DNA of 64,000 bases from Taxillus chinensis. Its lineage: Eukaryota > Streptophyta > Magnoliopsida > Santalales > Loranthaceae. Of the stretch, positions 1-11,830 are shown in pieces. The notes below the pieces were generated by a model. That model was not told the DNA's origin, did not search any database, and was given only the letters and a program-made list of their open reading frames with translations. The position numbers and the translations under genes were made by a program. The stretch spans positions 8,038,550 to 8,102,549 of the forward strand of contig CM042087.1 of NCBI GenBank assembly GCA_023512835.1, read 5' to 3'. Position 1 is the first letter of the stretch; each line of letters opens with the position of its first letter.

Positions 1-1020
1 GTCAAATCCAGAACATTACAATCAAATCCGAAACATCGAAGTCAAATTCAGAATGTCAAAGTCAAAACCGGGACATCATTAGTCCGGACTAAGCTCCCAC
101 TGATACGGAGTAAGCATCCGAGCCAATATTTATCCGGACTAAGGGCTCCACTGATACGGAATAAGGATCCGAACTAGCATTGATCCGGACTAAGGGCTCC
201 ACTGATACGGAGTTAGGATCCGAGCTAGCATTGATCCTGACTAAGGGCTCCACTGAAATGGAGTAAGGATCAGAGCCAACATTGATCCGAACTAAAGGCT
301 CCACTGATACGGAGTCAGGAACCGAGCCAACATTGATCCGGACTAAGGGCTGCACTGATACGGAGCATCAAAGTCAAATCCAGAACTTCACAGTCAAATT
401 CGAAACATCAAAGTCAAATTCAGAATGTCAAAGTCAAATTCGGGACATCATTAGTCCGGACTAAGCTCCCACTGATACGGAGTAAGCATCCGAGCCAACA
501 TTTATCCGGACTAAGGGCTCCACTGATACGGAATAAGGATCCGAGCTAGCATTGATCCGGACTAAGGGCTCCACTGATTCGGAGTAAGGATCCGAGCTAG
601 CATTGATCCTGACTAAGGGCTCCACTGATACGGAGTAAGGATCCAAGCCAACATTGATCCGGACTAAAGGCTCCACTGATACGGAGTCAAGATCCGAGCC
701 AACATTGATCCGGACTACGGGCTCCATTGATACGGAGTAAAGATTCGAGCCAACATTCGTCCGGACTAAGGGCTCCACTGATACGGAGTAAGGATCTAAG
801 CTAACATTGATCCGGACTGTGGGCTCCACTGATACAGAGTAAGGATCCGAGCCAACATTGATCTGGACTAAGCTTCCTCTGATACGGAGTAAGGATCCGA
901 CTCAAGATTGATCTGAAGTAAGGTTTCACTAATAAGGAGTAGGGATCCGATTCACCATTGATCCAGACTAAGCTTCCATTGATAAGGAATAAGGATCTGA
1001 ACCTTCCCTCTGATCCGGAT
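1..1020 (+). repeat. 51-bp minisatellite with interspersed 20-bp repeats in LTR A
   Basis: Units of 51 bp (core CCACTGATACGGAGTAAGG) repeat with moderate divergence. Short runs of a 20-bp unit (core GTCAAATTCGGAACATC) occur at 1-75 and about 365-450. The block starting near 81 is repeated starting near 453, a 372-bp higher-order duplication that includes both unit types. Since 51 is a multiple of three, the minus strand stays open and reads as a 17-residue repeat; I see no sign that it is a gene. Confidence 0.9.
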
Positions 1021-2549
1021 ACTAGCCTCCACCGACCTTGACTTTCATTGATTAGCCTATTCACGGGCATGGTCGCTGTAGCTTCACAGGATTAGTTGGG
1101 CAGATAGTCTTCAACGGTTGCCTATCACATGCGCGTATTTAAAGGCAAAAGAATAAGCAAGGTCGATGGTCCACCCGACATAAATGGCATCTAATTAATA
1201 AAAAAGGGGCTGACATCTAATTAATAAAAAAGGGGGCTGACATCCACAAATGCTGCAATTATGTGGCAGTTCCCCGAGGTATTAAAAGGAGGTTCGTCCC
1301 CCTCGGATAAGGGAGTCTTCACGCCCAGAGAGGATTACGGCCAATCTTACGACCATAAAATGTCCTAGTCCGGAGCTTACATAAAAAAAACCCACGAAAA
1401 ACCAAAACAAACAAAAAAAATCCTAAGAACTTTTCTCTGATCCTTCCTCAGTTGTAGTCCATCTCCAGCATCAGTTTCAAAGCCAAACTCCGGTGCGTTG
1501 CACAAGGCAAGTTCACAATTATTGACCAAATTCAGAGGTTCTTTTAGCACTACCGGCGCCAACAGGATAGCTCGTACCTAGTACTGCTGCCGATATCGAT
1601 TAAGTCGGTTCCACCACCTTTATTATTGTTTGTTTTGTACTATTTAGCTAAATTTCATTTTAATTATTCATTTTTTTGGGTCCTGTTTTCCTCTGTTTTA
1701 GCGATGTAATCGTTTTTATTTTGCTTGTTTGTTTTGTGTATTTTGTTGTATTATAATATGTAAAAAGCAAAACAAAAAAAGTGAGAGAGAACAGAGAAAA
1801 AAAAGCAAAGAGAGACATAGAAAAATTGATGAAAAGAAAAAAAAAGAGCATAGCTTTATTTTTATTTGTGGATGTCACAAACACACACTCCACATTTATT
1901 TTGATATATGAATGCCTTTAGTCATAGGCAAAACTAAAAAAATAAAAACGCAAATATGCATGTTTACGTTTTAACTTGTGCTTAGGTTCAACCCTTTCAA
2001 AAAAAAAAAAAAAAAAACAAAAAACCAAAAAAAATTAAACAAAAAAAAACATATTGCAAATTTTATTTAGGACTGCAAAAAAAACAAAAATAAAACAAAA
2101 AACATTTTCAGCAAAAAAAATAAAACAAAACAAAAAAACAAAAAAACAAAACAAAACAAAACAAAATCTTAGGATTTCATTTTCCACTTCAAACAAAAAG
2201 CCAAACAAAACTTTTAGGATTCCCTTTAGAAATTTAGGGTAAATCAATTTTAACCATAACATTGACAAACAACTTAGCTAAATAAAAAGCATAGACTTTT
2301 TAGGAAAACAACAATGCCTTAACGCAGTCAAAACAGTGAAAAACAAATAGAAACCTCCTCCTCCTATAGGTACCGAAAGGGCGTTGTAAGGGTGCTAATC
2401 CTTCCCTACACGTAACCAACCCCCGAACCCTTATCTGGTAATGTAGACCACTCACATTTTAGGTGACCTATTGCACCCTAAAAATAGTTGGTGGCGACTT
2501 TGTACATTTCATCATTCGATTGCCGCCCGGACAAAAATCGGTGATGACA
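1..2549 (+). repeat. 5' LTR of element A (left end outside window)
   Basis: The end is set by GATGACA, followed two bases later by the PBS; this end recurs in all Tat-type LTRs of the window. The part before about 1020 is minisatellite. A TATA-like TATTTAAA lies at 1136-1143 and is conserved at 9869-9876 in the 3' LTR. A long A/C-rich low-complexity tract (about 1985-2165) comes before the conserved terminal block, which starts with 'GGTACCGAAAGGGCG'. Small open frames here are accidental. Confidence 0.8.
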
Positions 2550-2551
2550 AC

Positions 2552-2570
2552 TGGCGGCTCTACTGGGGAC
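2552..2570 (+). other. Primer-binding site of element A
   Basis: Two bases after the LTR end lies TGGCGGCTCTACTGGGGAC. The equivalent site of element C (minus strand, 46862-46880) reads TGGCGACTCTGCTGGGGAC. Tat/Ogre elements characteristically have this type of PBS, usually assigned to tRNA-Arg; the tRNA identity is from family knowledge, not checked here. Confidence 0.7.
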
Positions 2571-2718
2571 AACACTTAGAGGATTAAGCCTAATACTAGG
2601 ATTGGGAGGTATCTTTTTTTGTTTTTACTTGGCTATTTTATTTATTTATTTATTTATTTATTTTTTAAACTCATTTTTTATGATATTTGTGATTTATAAG
2701 CTTTAATACCATGATAGT

Positions 2719-4337
2719 TGTTGGACCTCATTTTGTCCAGGTTGGACATACTAACCCCATTTTATACATTTATCTGCCCATGCCATTTATTGTGTAAACA
2801 AGCTCAGGGAGGCCCAAAGTGTAGAACCTCTACTACCAGCCTCCGAAGTGCCCCAAGACCAACACCAAGTGATAGATGATGAAATTTGGAGACTAATGCA
2901 CTTGACCGAGCTCAATTTCGATCTAAAACGAAGAAGTTACGGCTAAAACAAATTTCGTGCGAAAAAGTCAAACTTGCGAAAAGGCAATCAACGTCCCTGG
3001 TAAAACTGCCCGAAAAAGTGACAATGTGAAATTCTCCAAAACATCGATTTAGGCGAATATGGCTCCTCCCAAATTATCCTTGAAGACTCGTAGCCTCAAA
3101 GACTCGTAGCCTTCGTGTCTTCGAGGATTGACTTTCGACCCTTGACTTCGACCCTCCAACATGCGACCTTCGAAGGAAGTCCTCGGTCTACGACCCTCCA
3201 ACCTGCGACCTTCGAAGGAAGACCTCCGAGTCTACGACCCTCCTATCTGCGACGTTCGAAAGAAGACCTCCGAGTCTACGACTCTCCAATCTGCGACCTT
3301 CGAAGGATAACCTTCGAGTCTGAGACTCCGACCCGTTGACTGTTTACTGTTGACCTTCGACCCACCAAATTGTCTTCCCATCGACCTTCGATCCTGCCAA
3401 CACTTCGACCTGCCAACACTCGACTCTTTGACTGTTGATCTTCGCTGTTTGGCTATATTCCGCAGAATCTTTCCTGTGTAGTCACGAGACACGTTTTTTT
3501 TTCCTCTATTTTAGCGATGTAATCGTTTCTTTTGTTTATTTTGTTGTATGTAATTGTAATATGTAAAAAGCAAAGCAAAAAAAAAAACGAAGAGAGAGAA
3601 AATAGGAAAAAAAAGAGAAAAAAAAGAGAAAAAAAGAGTAAGTTGTTATTTAATTTGTGGATGTCACACTCACATATTCCACATTTATTTTGATATGTGC
3701 GCGCATTTAGTTATAGTAAAAAAACAAAAAAAAAATACAAATATACATTTTTAAGTTTTAACTTGTGATTAAGGTCCAATTCTTTCAAACAAAAAAACAA
3801 CAAAAAAGAGAGTTTTCACAAACCAAAAAAAACAACAAAAGGTTTTTAACACAAAAAAAAGGTTTTTGAACCAAAAACAAAAATAAAAAAAATGTGAAAA
3901 AAACATATTCCAATTTCCAAAACAAAAATAATAATAATAATAATAAAACCTTGGGATTTCATTTTCCACTTCAAACAAAAAAAAACAAAACAAAACTTTT
4001 AGGTTTCCCTTTAGAAATTTAGGATAAATTAATTTTAACCATAACTTTGACAAACAACTTAGCCAAATAAAAAACTTAGACTTTCTAGGAAAACCATAGT
4101 GCCTCGACCCAGTGAAAACAACGAAAAACAAATAGAAATCTCCTCCTCCTATAGGTACCGAAAGGGCGCTATAGGGGTGCTAATCTTTCCCTACATGTAA
4201 CCAACCCCCGAACCCTTATCTCGGGTAATATAGACTACCCACATTTTCGATGACCAACTGCACCCCAAAAACAGTTGGTGGCGACTCTATACAATCTCAT
4301 CATTTGGTTGCGGCCCGGACGAAAACCGGTGATGACA
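2719..4337 (+). mobile_element. Solo LTR of a Tat/Ogre-like element nested in the leader of A
   Basis: It starts TGTTGGACCTC and ends GATGACA, with no internal region on either side. Flanks are ATAGT (2714-2718) and ATAAT (4338-4342), a 5-bp target duplication with one change. The uninterrupted leader in element C confirms the insertion point: there the sequence left of this LTR runs straight into the sequence right of it. It has its own minisatellite (about 3085-3460) and the usual A/C-rich tract (about 3780-3930). Confidence 0.88.
3085..3460 (+). repeat. About 44-bp minisatellite in the solo LTR
   Basis: Roughly four imperfect copies of a 44-bp unit rich in CGACCTTCGAAGG and CCGAGTCTACGACC. 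It lies at the LTR position occupied by the 51-bp array in element A and by the 8-bp TCGAAGCC array in element C. The small open frames across it are a by-product of the repeats. Confidence 0.75.
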
Positions 4338-5211
4338 ATAATTATGATTTACTTCTTTCCTCACCTGTTGTATTCATGCATAACCCTATATCCGGGTTTG
4401 TCACAATTTAGGTTAGCGAGGTTTAGTACGATACCTTACGCGTTGATCATTATTCGCAATAGGGCCCCTAACTCCTCACTCAAGCTTGAGGTTCTTTTAA
4501 GGCTCGTCCTTGGTATACGAAGCCCTTTACAGAGGAAGTTTGGGAACCAACGAATAAGATAGGTCTAGCAATAAAAGCCCATCAAGGGCATTGACCCACA
4601 TTTTGTTTGCTCATTCTATGTCATGCTAACCTTTGTTTTGTAGGGTAGTCCTTAAGTCATCCTTTGCACAAATGATTTGCCTTACTATTGGTTTATTCAT
4701 TTATCCTATCTATGTGCCTTGCTATTGCTATATACTATTTTACTTATCCCATTCTTTTATCCTTTTGTGCTAACTCTGTCCTACGGGAAACTAACATCAC
4801 TTTGTTACTTACCATATTCATTTCTTATTCTTAATATCCAATATGGGCCCACATAGGACACATAGACCATCTCATTACTAGGTCTCCATTCATTCCCACT
4901 TAACAGGCAATATTCTTCCACATCAGTCTATACTTCATAGGTACCTGCGAGGTACACCCTCATGCATACATTCACAGCTTTATAACAATTTGCTCTCATG
5001 CATTGCATCACGTAGACATGTATATCCATGCATGCATGCTTACTCATTCACATGTCCATGCATATATGCATGTCAAAAACAAGCAAAATATAAGAGAAAA
5101 ACAAAACCAAAGATACAAATAAAAGGGAGCTTACCGCAGTCCACTTCTGCCACATCCAAGATTGTGCACTGATACAACCTCAGATCCCAACAGCAACAAC
5201 TATCCACTTCA
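4338..5211 (+). other. Leader (5' UTR) of element A after the nested LTR
   Basis: The first part (about 4343-4550) is homologous to the leader of element C on the minus strand (about 46574-46700 and 40990-41060), including 'CATGCATAACCCTATA' and the stretch ending at GCCCC. The rest is AT-rich with no open frame of note. No gene is seen. Confidence 0.65.
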
Positions 5212-6662
5212 ATGGCAGAACAAATAGAAAACAGATTTGCTAGTTTGGAGCAAGGCCAACAAGAACTGCAAAATCAAATGAAGGCCATGATGGAAATGTT
5301 GACCAAGATGGCGGCAGACAAAGATAGGGGTCCCACTAAGATGGCCACTGACCAGTCCCGAAGGCAAACACAAGGGGCAACAATGCCTCCCCACTTCATA
5401 CCAGCACCCCACAGGAGTTCAATCCATCCAACATAAACCCTAGGCCTTCTCCTCAAGTCTAATTTACCTCACCGACTCCAAGCAACATGGACGAAGCGGT
5501 GGGACTTCATGTACCTTAGGAGGATGATTAGTCACTATCAATGAAGAAGCTCGAGGAAAGACTCAAAGCAGTTGAAGGAACAGAAGCCTATGGGATGAAC
5601 AGTTCCCAAGATTTGTGCCTGGTGCCCAACATCATTCTGCCACCAAAGTTCAAGGTACCGGAGTTCGACAAGTTTAATGGGTCCGGTGCCCAAAAACACA
5701 CCTTACTATGTATTGTCGGAAGATGGCTGCCCATGCTAATGATGACAAGCTCCTCATGCATTGTTTCCAAGAAAGCTTGACTGGGGCAGCACTTTGATGG
5801 TACATTCAGCTGGAGGGAAGTCAAATCAAGACTTGGAGAGACCTCGCAACAGCTTTCCTCACACAATACAAACACGTCACAGAATTGCATCTGTACAGGT
5901 TGGCATTACTAGCCTTTGAAAAAGGAGCTACTGAAAGGTTTAAAGTCTATGCGAGAAGATGGAGGGAGGCAGCTACAGAAGTTCAACCCCCATTAACTAA
6001 AAGGGAGTTGACCACAATGTTTATCAAAACTTTGAAAGGGGTATACTATGAAAAGCTGATAGGTAACGTATCCAGCAACTTCTCAGATCTACTGGCTTCA
6101 GGGGAATGTATTTGAAGATGGTGTAAAAGAAGGGAAGCTTCATGGTGATACGTCAGACACATCCAAGAAGTCTGCACAGACGGGGAAAAAGAAAGAATCA
6201 GATGTCCAGTCAATCTAGCAAAGCACTCCTATGCATCAAGGCAACCTTATGACATATCACAGTCTGTATCCCACACCTAGATCCTATGCCGGGCCACCCC
6301 CAATGACAGCCTATCCAGCGCTGACACCTCCATATTTAGCATATCAATGACAAGAGGGAGCTCCTTATCGTTTTCCACCAAATCCAACTCCAACCACGCA
6401 ACCAGAACCCCAACAAGCCCTTATCAGGCCGAGCCAAACCACCAATAGACCCAGGCAAGAATTCGATAAGATCCCTATAACCTATGCTGAGCTGTATCCA
6501 CAACTCCTGGAAGCCAGAATGGTGACTCCAATTCCAGCAATAGAAGTGAAACAACCACCCCCTGCATGGTACAAGTCGGAGGCCTGATGTGCCTTTCACA
6601 GCAATGGAGCGGGGCACGACTTTGAAAATTGTTTTGCCCTCAAGAAAATTGTCCAACACTTA
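5212..6662 (+). pseudogene. gag: Decayed gag of element A
   Basis: The reading starts MAEQIENRFASLEQGQQEL, matching the gag start of element C, with a coiled-coil-like N-terminus. Recognisable blocks follow in several frames: KLEERLKAVEGTEAYGM (from 5541), LPPKFKVPEFDKFNG (about 5640), the gag core RRWREAATEVQPPLTKREL (about 5950) and KGVYYEKLIGNVSSNF (about 6040). The last block is a knuckle-like C-x2-H-x5-H-x4-C (about 6590-6640). Frameshifts near 5690 and 6110 and in-frame stops near 5440, 5790 and 6585 make it non-functional. Coding similarity ends where the array begins; protease and pol are missing. Confidence 0.85.
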
Positions 6663-8262
6663 GCTACTTCTTTCTTTTCAGTTTTCCCGGGGCGGTCCGG
6701 GTTTCTTTTCTTTGAGCTTCTTGAACAAACTGGTTTTAGCTCATTTCTTTTCAGTTTTGTGTGCCTAGTTTCTTCCTGAACAGACTGGAATTAGCTACTT
6801 GCTTTCTTTTGAGCTTCTTCCTGACACAAACTAGTTTTAGCTCATTTCTTTTCAGTTTTTTGTGCCTAGCTTCTTCCTGAACAAACAGGAATTAGCTACT
6901 TTCTTTCTTTTCAGTTTTCCCGGGGCGGTCCGAGTTTCTTTTCTTTGAGCATCTTCCTGAACAAACTGGTTTTAGCTCGTTTCTTTTCAGTTTTGTGTGC
7001 CTAGCTTCTTCCTAAATAGACTGGAATTAGCTACTTGCTTTCTTTTGTGCTTTTTCCTGACACAAACTGGTTTCAGCTCGTTTCTTTTCAGTTTTTTGTG
7101 CCTAGTTTCTTTCTAAAGAGACTGGAATTAGCTACTTTCTTTCTTTTCAGTTTTCTCGGGGCGGTCAGGGTTTCTTTTCTTTGAGCTTCTTCCTGAAGAA
7201 ACTGGTTTTAGCTCATTTCTTTTCAGTTTTGTGTGCCTAGATTCTTCTTGAACAGACTGGAATTAGCTACTTTCTTTCTTTTCAGTTTTCTTGGGGCACT
7301 CCGGGTTTAATTTCTTCGAGCTTCTTCCTGAACAAACTGGTTTTAGCTCGTTTCTTTTTAGTTTTGTGTGCCTAGCTTCTTCCTGAACAGACTGGAATTA
7401 GCAACTTCCTTTCTTTTGTGCTTTTCCTGACACAAACTGGTTTTAGCTCGTTTCTTTTCAGTTTTTTGTGCCTAGTTTCTTTATGAAGAGAATGGAATTA
7501 GCTACTTTCTTTCTTTTCAGTTTTCTCGGGGCGGTCTAGGTTTCTTTTTTTTGAGCTTCTTCCTGAACAAACTGGTTTTAGCTCATTTCTTTTCGGTTTT
7601 GTGTGCCTAGCTTCTTCCTCAACAGACTGGAATTAGCTACTTCTTTCTTTTTAGTTTTCCTGGGGTGGTCCGGGTTTCTTTTCTTTAAGCTTCTTCCTGA
7701 ACAAACTGGTTTTAGCTCGTTTCTTTTCAGTTTTGTGTGCCTAGCTTCTTCCTGAACAGACTAGAATTAGCTACTTGCTTTCTTTTGTGCTTCTTCCTGA
7801 CACAAACTGGTTTCAGCTCGTTTCTTTTCAGTGTTTTGTGCCTAGTTTCTTTCTGAAGAGACTGGAATTAGCTACTTTCTTTCTTTTTAGTTTTCTCGGG
7901 GCGGTCCGGGTTTCTTTTCTTTGAGCTTCTTCCTGAACAAACTGGTTTTAGCTCATTTCTTTTCAGTTTTGTGTGCCTAGCTTCTTCCTGAACATACTGG
8001 AATTAGTTACTTGCTTTCTTTTGAGCTTCTTCCTAACACAAATTGGTTTTAGCTCATTCCTTTTTAGTTTTGTGTGCCTAGCTTTTTCCTGAACAGACTG
8101 GAATTAGCTACTTTTTTTCTTTTCAGTTTGCTCGGGGCGGTCCGGGTTTCTTTTGTTTGAGCTTCTTCCTTAACAAACTGGTTTTAGGTAATTTCTTTTT
8201 AGTTTTGAGTGTCTAGCTTCTTCCTGAATAGACTGGAATTAGCTACTTTCTTTCCATCCTAG
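6663..8262 (+). repeat. Higher-order tandem array replacing pol in element A
   Basis: About 1.6 kb of T-rich tandem repeats built from GAACAAACTGGTTTTAGCTC, TTCTTTTCAGTTTTGTGTGC and GGGGCGGTCCGGGTTTC modules. The GGGGCGGTC-like landmark recurs at spacings near 233-236 and 134-135 bp (hand count), so the array alternates subunits of about 100 and 135 bp. It joins the end of gag directly. No reading frame spans it. Confidence 0.88.
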
Positions 8263-8436
8263 GCTTTCATACTTTCTTTTTCCCTGAGGCACTCAAGATT
8301 TCTGTTCTCACCACCCAAATGTTCCAACCCAACCTCAGCAGCAGGTAAGTCAGTTAAGTGCTCTAACCCGTCCAAAATGAGTCTCTCTTATTTTTGTACA
8401 CTGTTTCTACACAAATAATGGACAAAGAGGGCCAGC
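8263..8436 (+). other. 3' UTR and polypurine tract of element A
   Basis: Unique sequence between the array and the 3' LTR. GGTAAGTCAGTTAAGTGCTC and the following CCGTCCAAAATGA match the equivalent place in element C (15262-15310, minus strand). The purine-rich ACAAAGAGGGCCAGC directly before TGTTAGACC serves as the PPT. A degenerate form of element C's 36-bp palindrome is visible just upstream. Confidence 0.7.
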
Positions 8437-10384
8437 TGTTAGACCCCATTTTGTCCAAGTTGGACATACTAACCCATTTTATATATATTTATCTGCCCAT
8501 GCCATATATCTTGTAAATAGGTCCAGGGAAGCTCAAAGTTGAGAACCTCTGCTACCAACCTTTGAAGTGCCCCAAGACCAATGCCAAGTGATAGGGGATG
8601 AAATTTGGAGATTAACGCACTTTTGACCAAGCTTCATTCTCATGTAAAATGAAGAAGTTATGGCCAAGAAAATATGCATCGGAAAAAGTCAAACTTGTCG
8701 AAAGGTGGTCAATGCCCCTTGTCAAAAGGCCTGAAAGTGTGACCATGCGAGATTCCCCAGAATGACTATTTAAGCGAATACGGGACTTCCCAAACAATCC
8801 CTCAAGGTTCGTCCATTTTGGCGTTTTGGGTAGGGGTAAAAAGGTAATTAAAAGTAAAGAGAGAGAGATAGAGATAGAAGGTGGTCAAATTCGGAACATC
8901 AAGGTCAAATTCGGAGCATCAGAGTCAAATTCGGAACATCAAGGTCAAATCCGGAACATCACAGTCAAATTCAGAACATCACAGTTAAATCCGGAACATC
9001 AAAGTCAAATCCGGAATGTCAAAGTCAATTACGAAGCAAAAGGTCAAATCCGGGACATCGTTAGTCCGGACTAAGCTCCCACTGATACGGAGTAAGGATC
9101 TGAGCCAACATTGATCTGGACTAAGGGCTCCACTGATACATAGTAAGGGTCTGAGCTAGCATTGATCCGGACTAAGGGCTCCACTGATACGGAGTAAGGA
9201 TCTGAGCTAGCATTGTTCCGGTAAGGGCTCCACTATTACGGAGTAAGGATCCGAGCCAACATTGAACCGGACTACGGGCTCCACTAATACGGATTAAGGA
9301 TCCGAGCTAACATTGATCCGAACTAAAGGCTCCACTGATACGGAGTAAGGATCCGAGCCAACAATGATCCGGACTAAAGGCTCCACTAATACGGAGTAAG
9401 GATCCGAGCCAACATTGATCCGAACTAAGGGCTCCACTGATACAGAGTAAGGATCCGAGCTAGCATTGATCCGGACAAAGGGCTCCACTTATACGGAGTA
9501 AGGATCCAAGCTAGCATTGATCCGGACTAAGGGCTCCACTGATACGGAGTAAGGATCCGAGCCAACATTGATCCGGACTAAGGGCTCCACTGATACGGAG
9601 TAAGGATCCGAGCTAGCATTGATCCGAACTAGGGGCTCCACTGATACAGAGTAAGGATCCGAGCTAGCATTGATCCGGATTAAGGGCTCCACTGATACGA
9701 AGTAAAGACCCGAGCCAATGTTGATCCGGACTAAGCTTCCACTGATACTGAGTAAGGATCCGAGCCACCATTGATCCGGACTAAGCTTCCACTGATACAG
9801 AATAAGGATCCGAACCTTCCATCTGATCCGGATACAAGCCTCCAAATGGTGGTCTATCACATGCGCGTATTTAAAGGCAAAAGGACAAGTAAGGTCGACG
9901 GTCCACCCGACATAAATGGCATCTAATTAATAAAAAAGGGGCTGGCATCCATAAATGCCATAATTATGTGGCAGTTCCGGAGGTATTAAAAGGAGGTCCT
10001 TCCCCCTCGGATAAGGGAGTCCTCATGCCCAGAGAGGATTACGCCCAAGCTCTTTTGCTTTTCCTAGTCTAACAACCAGAAAACATCCCAATCTAGAGCT
10101 TACATCCAAAAAAAACACCCACAAAAAACCAAAACAAACAAAAAAAATCCCAAGAGCTTTTCTCCAATCCTTCCCCAGTTCTAGTCCATCTCCAGTATCG
10201 ATTTCAAAGCCAAACTCTGGCGCATTGCACAAGGCAAGTTCACAGTTGTCGACTAGATTCGGAGTTTCTTTCAGCACTACCGACGCCAATAGGATAGCTC
10301 ATACATAGTACTGCTGCCAAGATCGATTAAGTCGGTTCCGCCACCTTTATTATTGTTTGTTTTGTACTATATAGCTAAATTTCT
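8437..10384 (+). repeat. 3' LTR of element A, truncated
   Basis: Starts TGTTAGACCCC directly after the PPT. It contains the anchor GGTAAAAAGGTAATTA (8835-8850), then the 20-bp and 51-bp arrays, then a region matching 1120-1652 of the 5' LTR, including TATTTAAA at 9869-9876. Homology ends at CTAAATTTC (about 10384), where Copia coding sequence starts, so about 0.9 kb of LTR is missing. The break shows no target duplication and is probably a deletion or illegitimate joining. Confidence 0.8.
8880..9845 (+). repeat. 20-bp plus 51-bp minisatellite in the 3' LTR of A
   Basis: About nine copies of the 20-bp unit (GGTCAAATTCGGAACATCAA) at 8882-9060 are followed by about fifteen copies of the 51-bp unit. 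Unit content and order match the 5' LTR, but here the 20-bp run occurs once, without the 372-bp duplication. Confidence 0.88.
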
Positions 10385-11830
10385 TTCACCACTACCTCTT
10401 ATGTGCTGTCAATGCAAGAAACATCATGATCGTTTCTAGCCTTGCCACTGGTGTAAATGTTTCATCAACATCTATACCCTTAATCTGAGAATATCCCTTG
10501 TATACCAGTCTAGTCTTGTTCCTAACAACCTTGCCATATTTATTTAGTTTATTTCTGAACACCCACTTTGTTCCGATGACATTCTTGTTCTTAGGTCTAG
10601 GAACCAGCTCCCATGTCTTGTTCTTTTCAATTTGATCCAGCTCATCATTCATTGCTATGATCCAAGCTTCATCCTCTACTGCTTCTCTAACTATTTTTGG
10701 CTCTACTTGAGAGAGCAATGCAGTAGCTCTTGTAAACTTTCTCCTAGTAGTTACACCTGCTTGGGGATCACCAAGGATCTGATCCTTGTCATGCACACTG
10801 GACCATGTCCTCCTGGTCTTTTTAGTTGAATCGTCTCCAGGATTGGACTCTTGCTTCTCTTCTTCATCAGACTTCTCTGAGTCTGTGTCCTCATCTTTCT
10901 TTTCATTTTCATGCTCAGACTTTTCTTTCTCCTGCGGTTTTGCTTCTTCAAGTTCTAGATTTTCATATTTAATCACATCCTTCTTCTAGTTCTCATTAAC
11001 CTTAACTTCACTTGAAGTTACAACTTTTCCAAGTCCTAGAAAAATACTCTATAACCCTTTGTTTGATATGAATATCCAACAAATGTTCCTTCCTCAGATC
11101 TGGCATGAAACTTTCCTTTTCCTTGCTCCTTTATCTTCACAAAGCAAGGACTTCCAAATATTCTGAAGTATTTGGCTGTTGACTTCTTCTCATACCATAA
11201 TTCATAGGGTGTGTAGTCTATCCTTCGTCTCAATGTCACTCTGTTCAGCAAGTGTACTACTATTCTGGTTGCCTCTGTCCAAAACCTTACATATAGATTA
11301 GCTTCCAGCAGTAGGGTTCTGCCCATTTCAATGACAGCCCTATTCTTCCTTTCAATAACCCCATTTTGTTGTGGAGTTCTTGCTGCTGATAGTTGATATT
11401 GAAACTCATGTTTATTCAAGTACCTTTCAAAGGCATCATTAGTGAACTCAGTATCATGATCAGATCTTAAAATTTTAATCCTTCGACCACAATCTCAGCC
11501 ATTCTTCTATACTTCTTGAAGCAATCCAGAGCTTCTGTTTTGTGCTTCAAATATATAATGCGGGTCCTCCTGGTGAAGTTATCCACAAATAGAATGAAGT
11601 ACCTTTCACCATTGAGTCCCTTGTTTCTCATTGGACCGCACAGGTTTGTATGCACAATATCCAGAGCTGCTTCTGAACTATACTCCTTTACATTATAGTG
11701 AAATTTGGCTTGTTTTTCATGTAAACATGCTGAGCAGACATGCTCTCTGTCCCTTTTGATATCTGGGATATCTCTGATAGCCTTACAATTCACAAGTCTT
11801 CTCATATTCTTTTGATTAAGATGTCCACTC
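10385..11830 (-). pseudogene. Copia element fragment: integrase and start of RT
   Basis: Minus-strand Copia order is visible. The integrase zinc region and N-terminal core come first (11805-11467; CSACLHEKQAKFHYN, DIVHTNLCGPM, FILFVDNFTR). Then follow the second core aspartate (SDHDTEFTN, about 11450) and the glutamate in QQNGVIERKNRAV (about 11350). An acidic linker leads into RT (KTWELVPRPKNKNVIGTKW, TFTPVARLE). Coding is broken by stops near 11025 and 10980. The fragment stops inside RT at 10385. Its upstream part lies at 49759-50108, separated by the 38-kb insertion of element C. Confidence 0.88.

Larger units (their letters stand above)
1..10384 (+). mobile_element. Element A: non-autonomous Tat/Ogre-like Ty3/gypsy retrotransposon (composite)
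   Basis: The order is 5' LTR (cut by the window edge), PBS at 2552-2570, leader, decayed gag, tandem array, purine tract and a truncated 3' LTR. LTR ends, PBS and gag match element C further right, which has a full Tat/Ogre-type pol, so A belongs to the same lineage. No protease, RT, RNase H or integrase is visible; gag runs directly into a tandem array. A could only have moved with proteins supplied by a relative. A solo LTR (2719-4337) is nested in its leader. The 3' LTR stops abruptly where Copia sequence begins. Confidence 0.8.

Noticed and set aside
89..829. Minus-strand open frames with a 17-residue repeat (VEPLVRINVGSDPYSVS)
   Set aside because: They follow only from the 51-bp array being a multiple of three without stops; no start context, no domain, and the array changes freely between LTRs.
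1..1020. Possible CRISPR-like repeat-spacer pattern
   Set aside because: The units are contiguous diverged tandem repeats with no unique spacers, inside a plant LTR.
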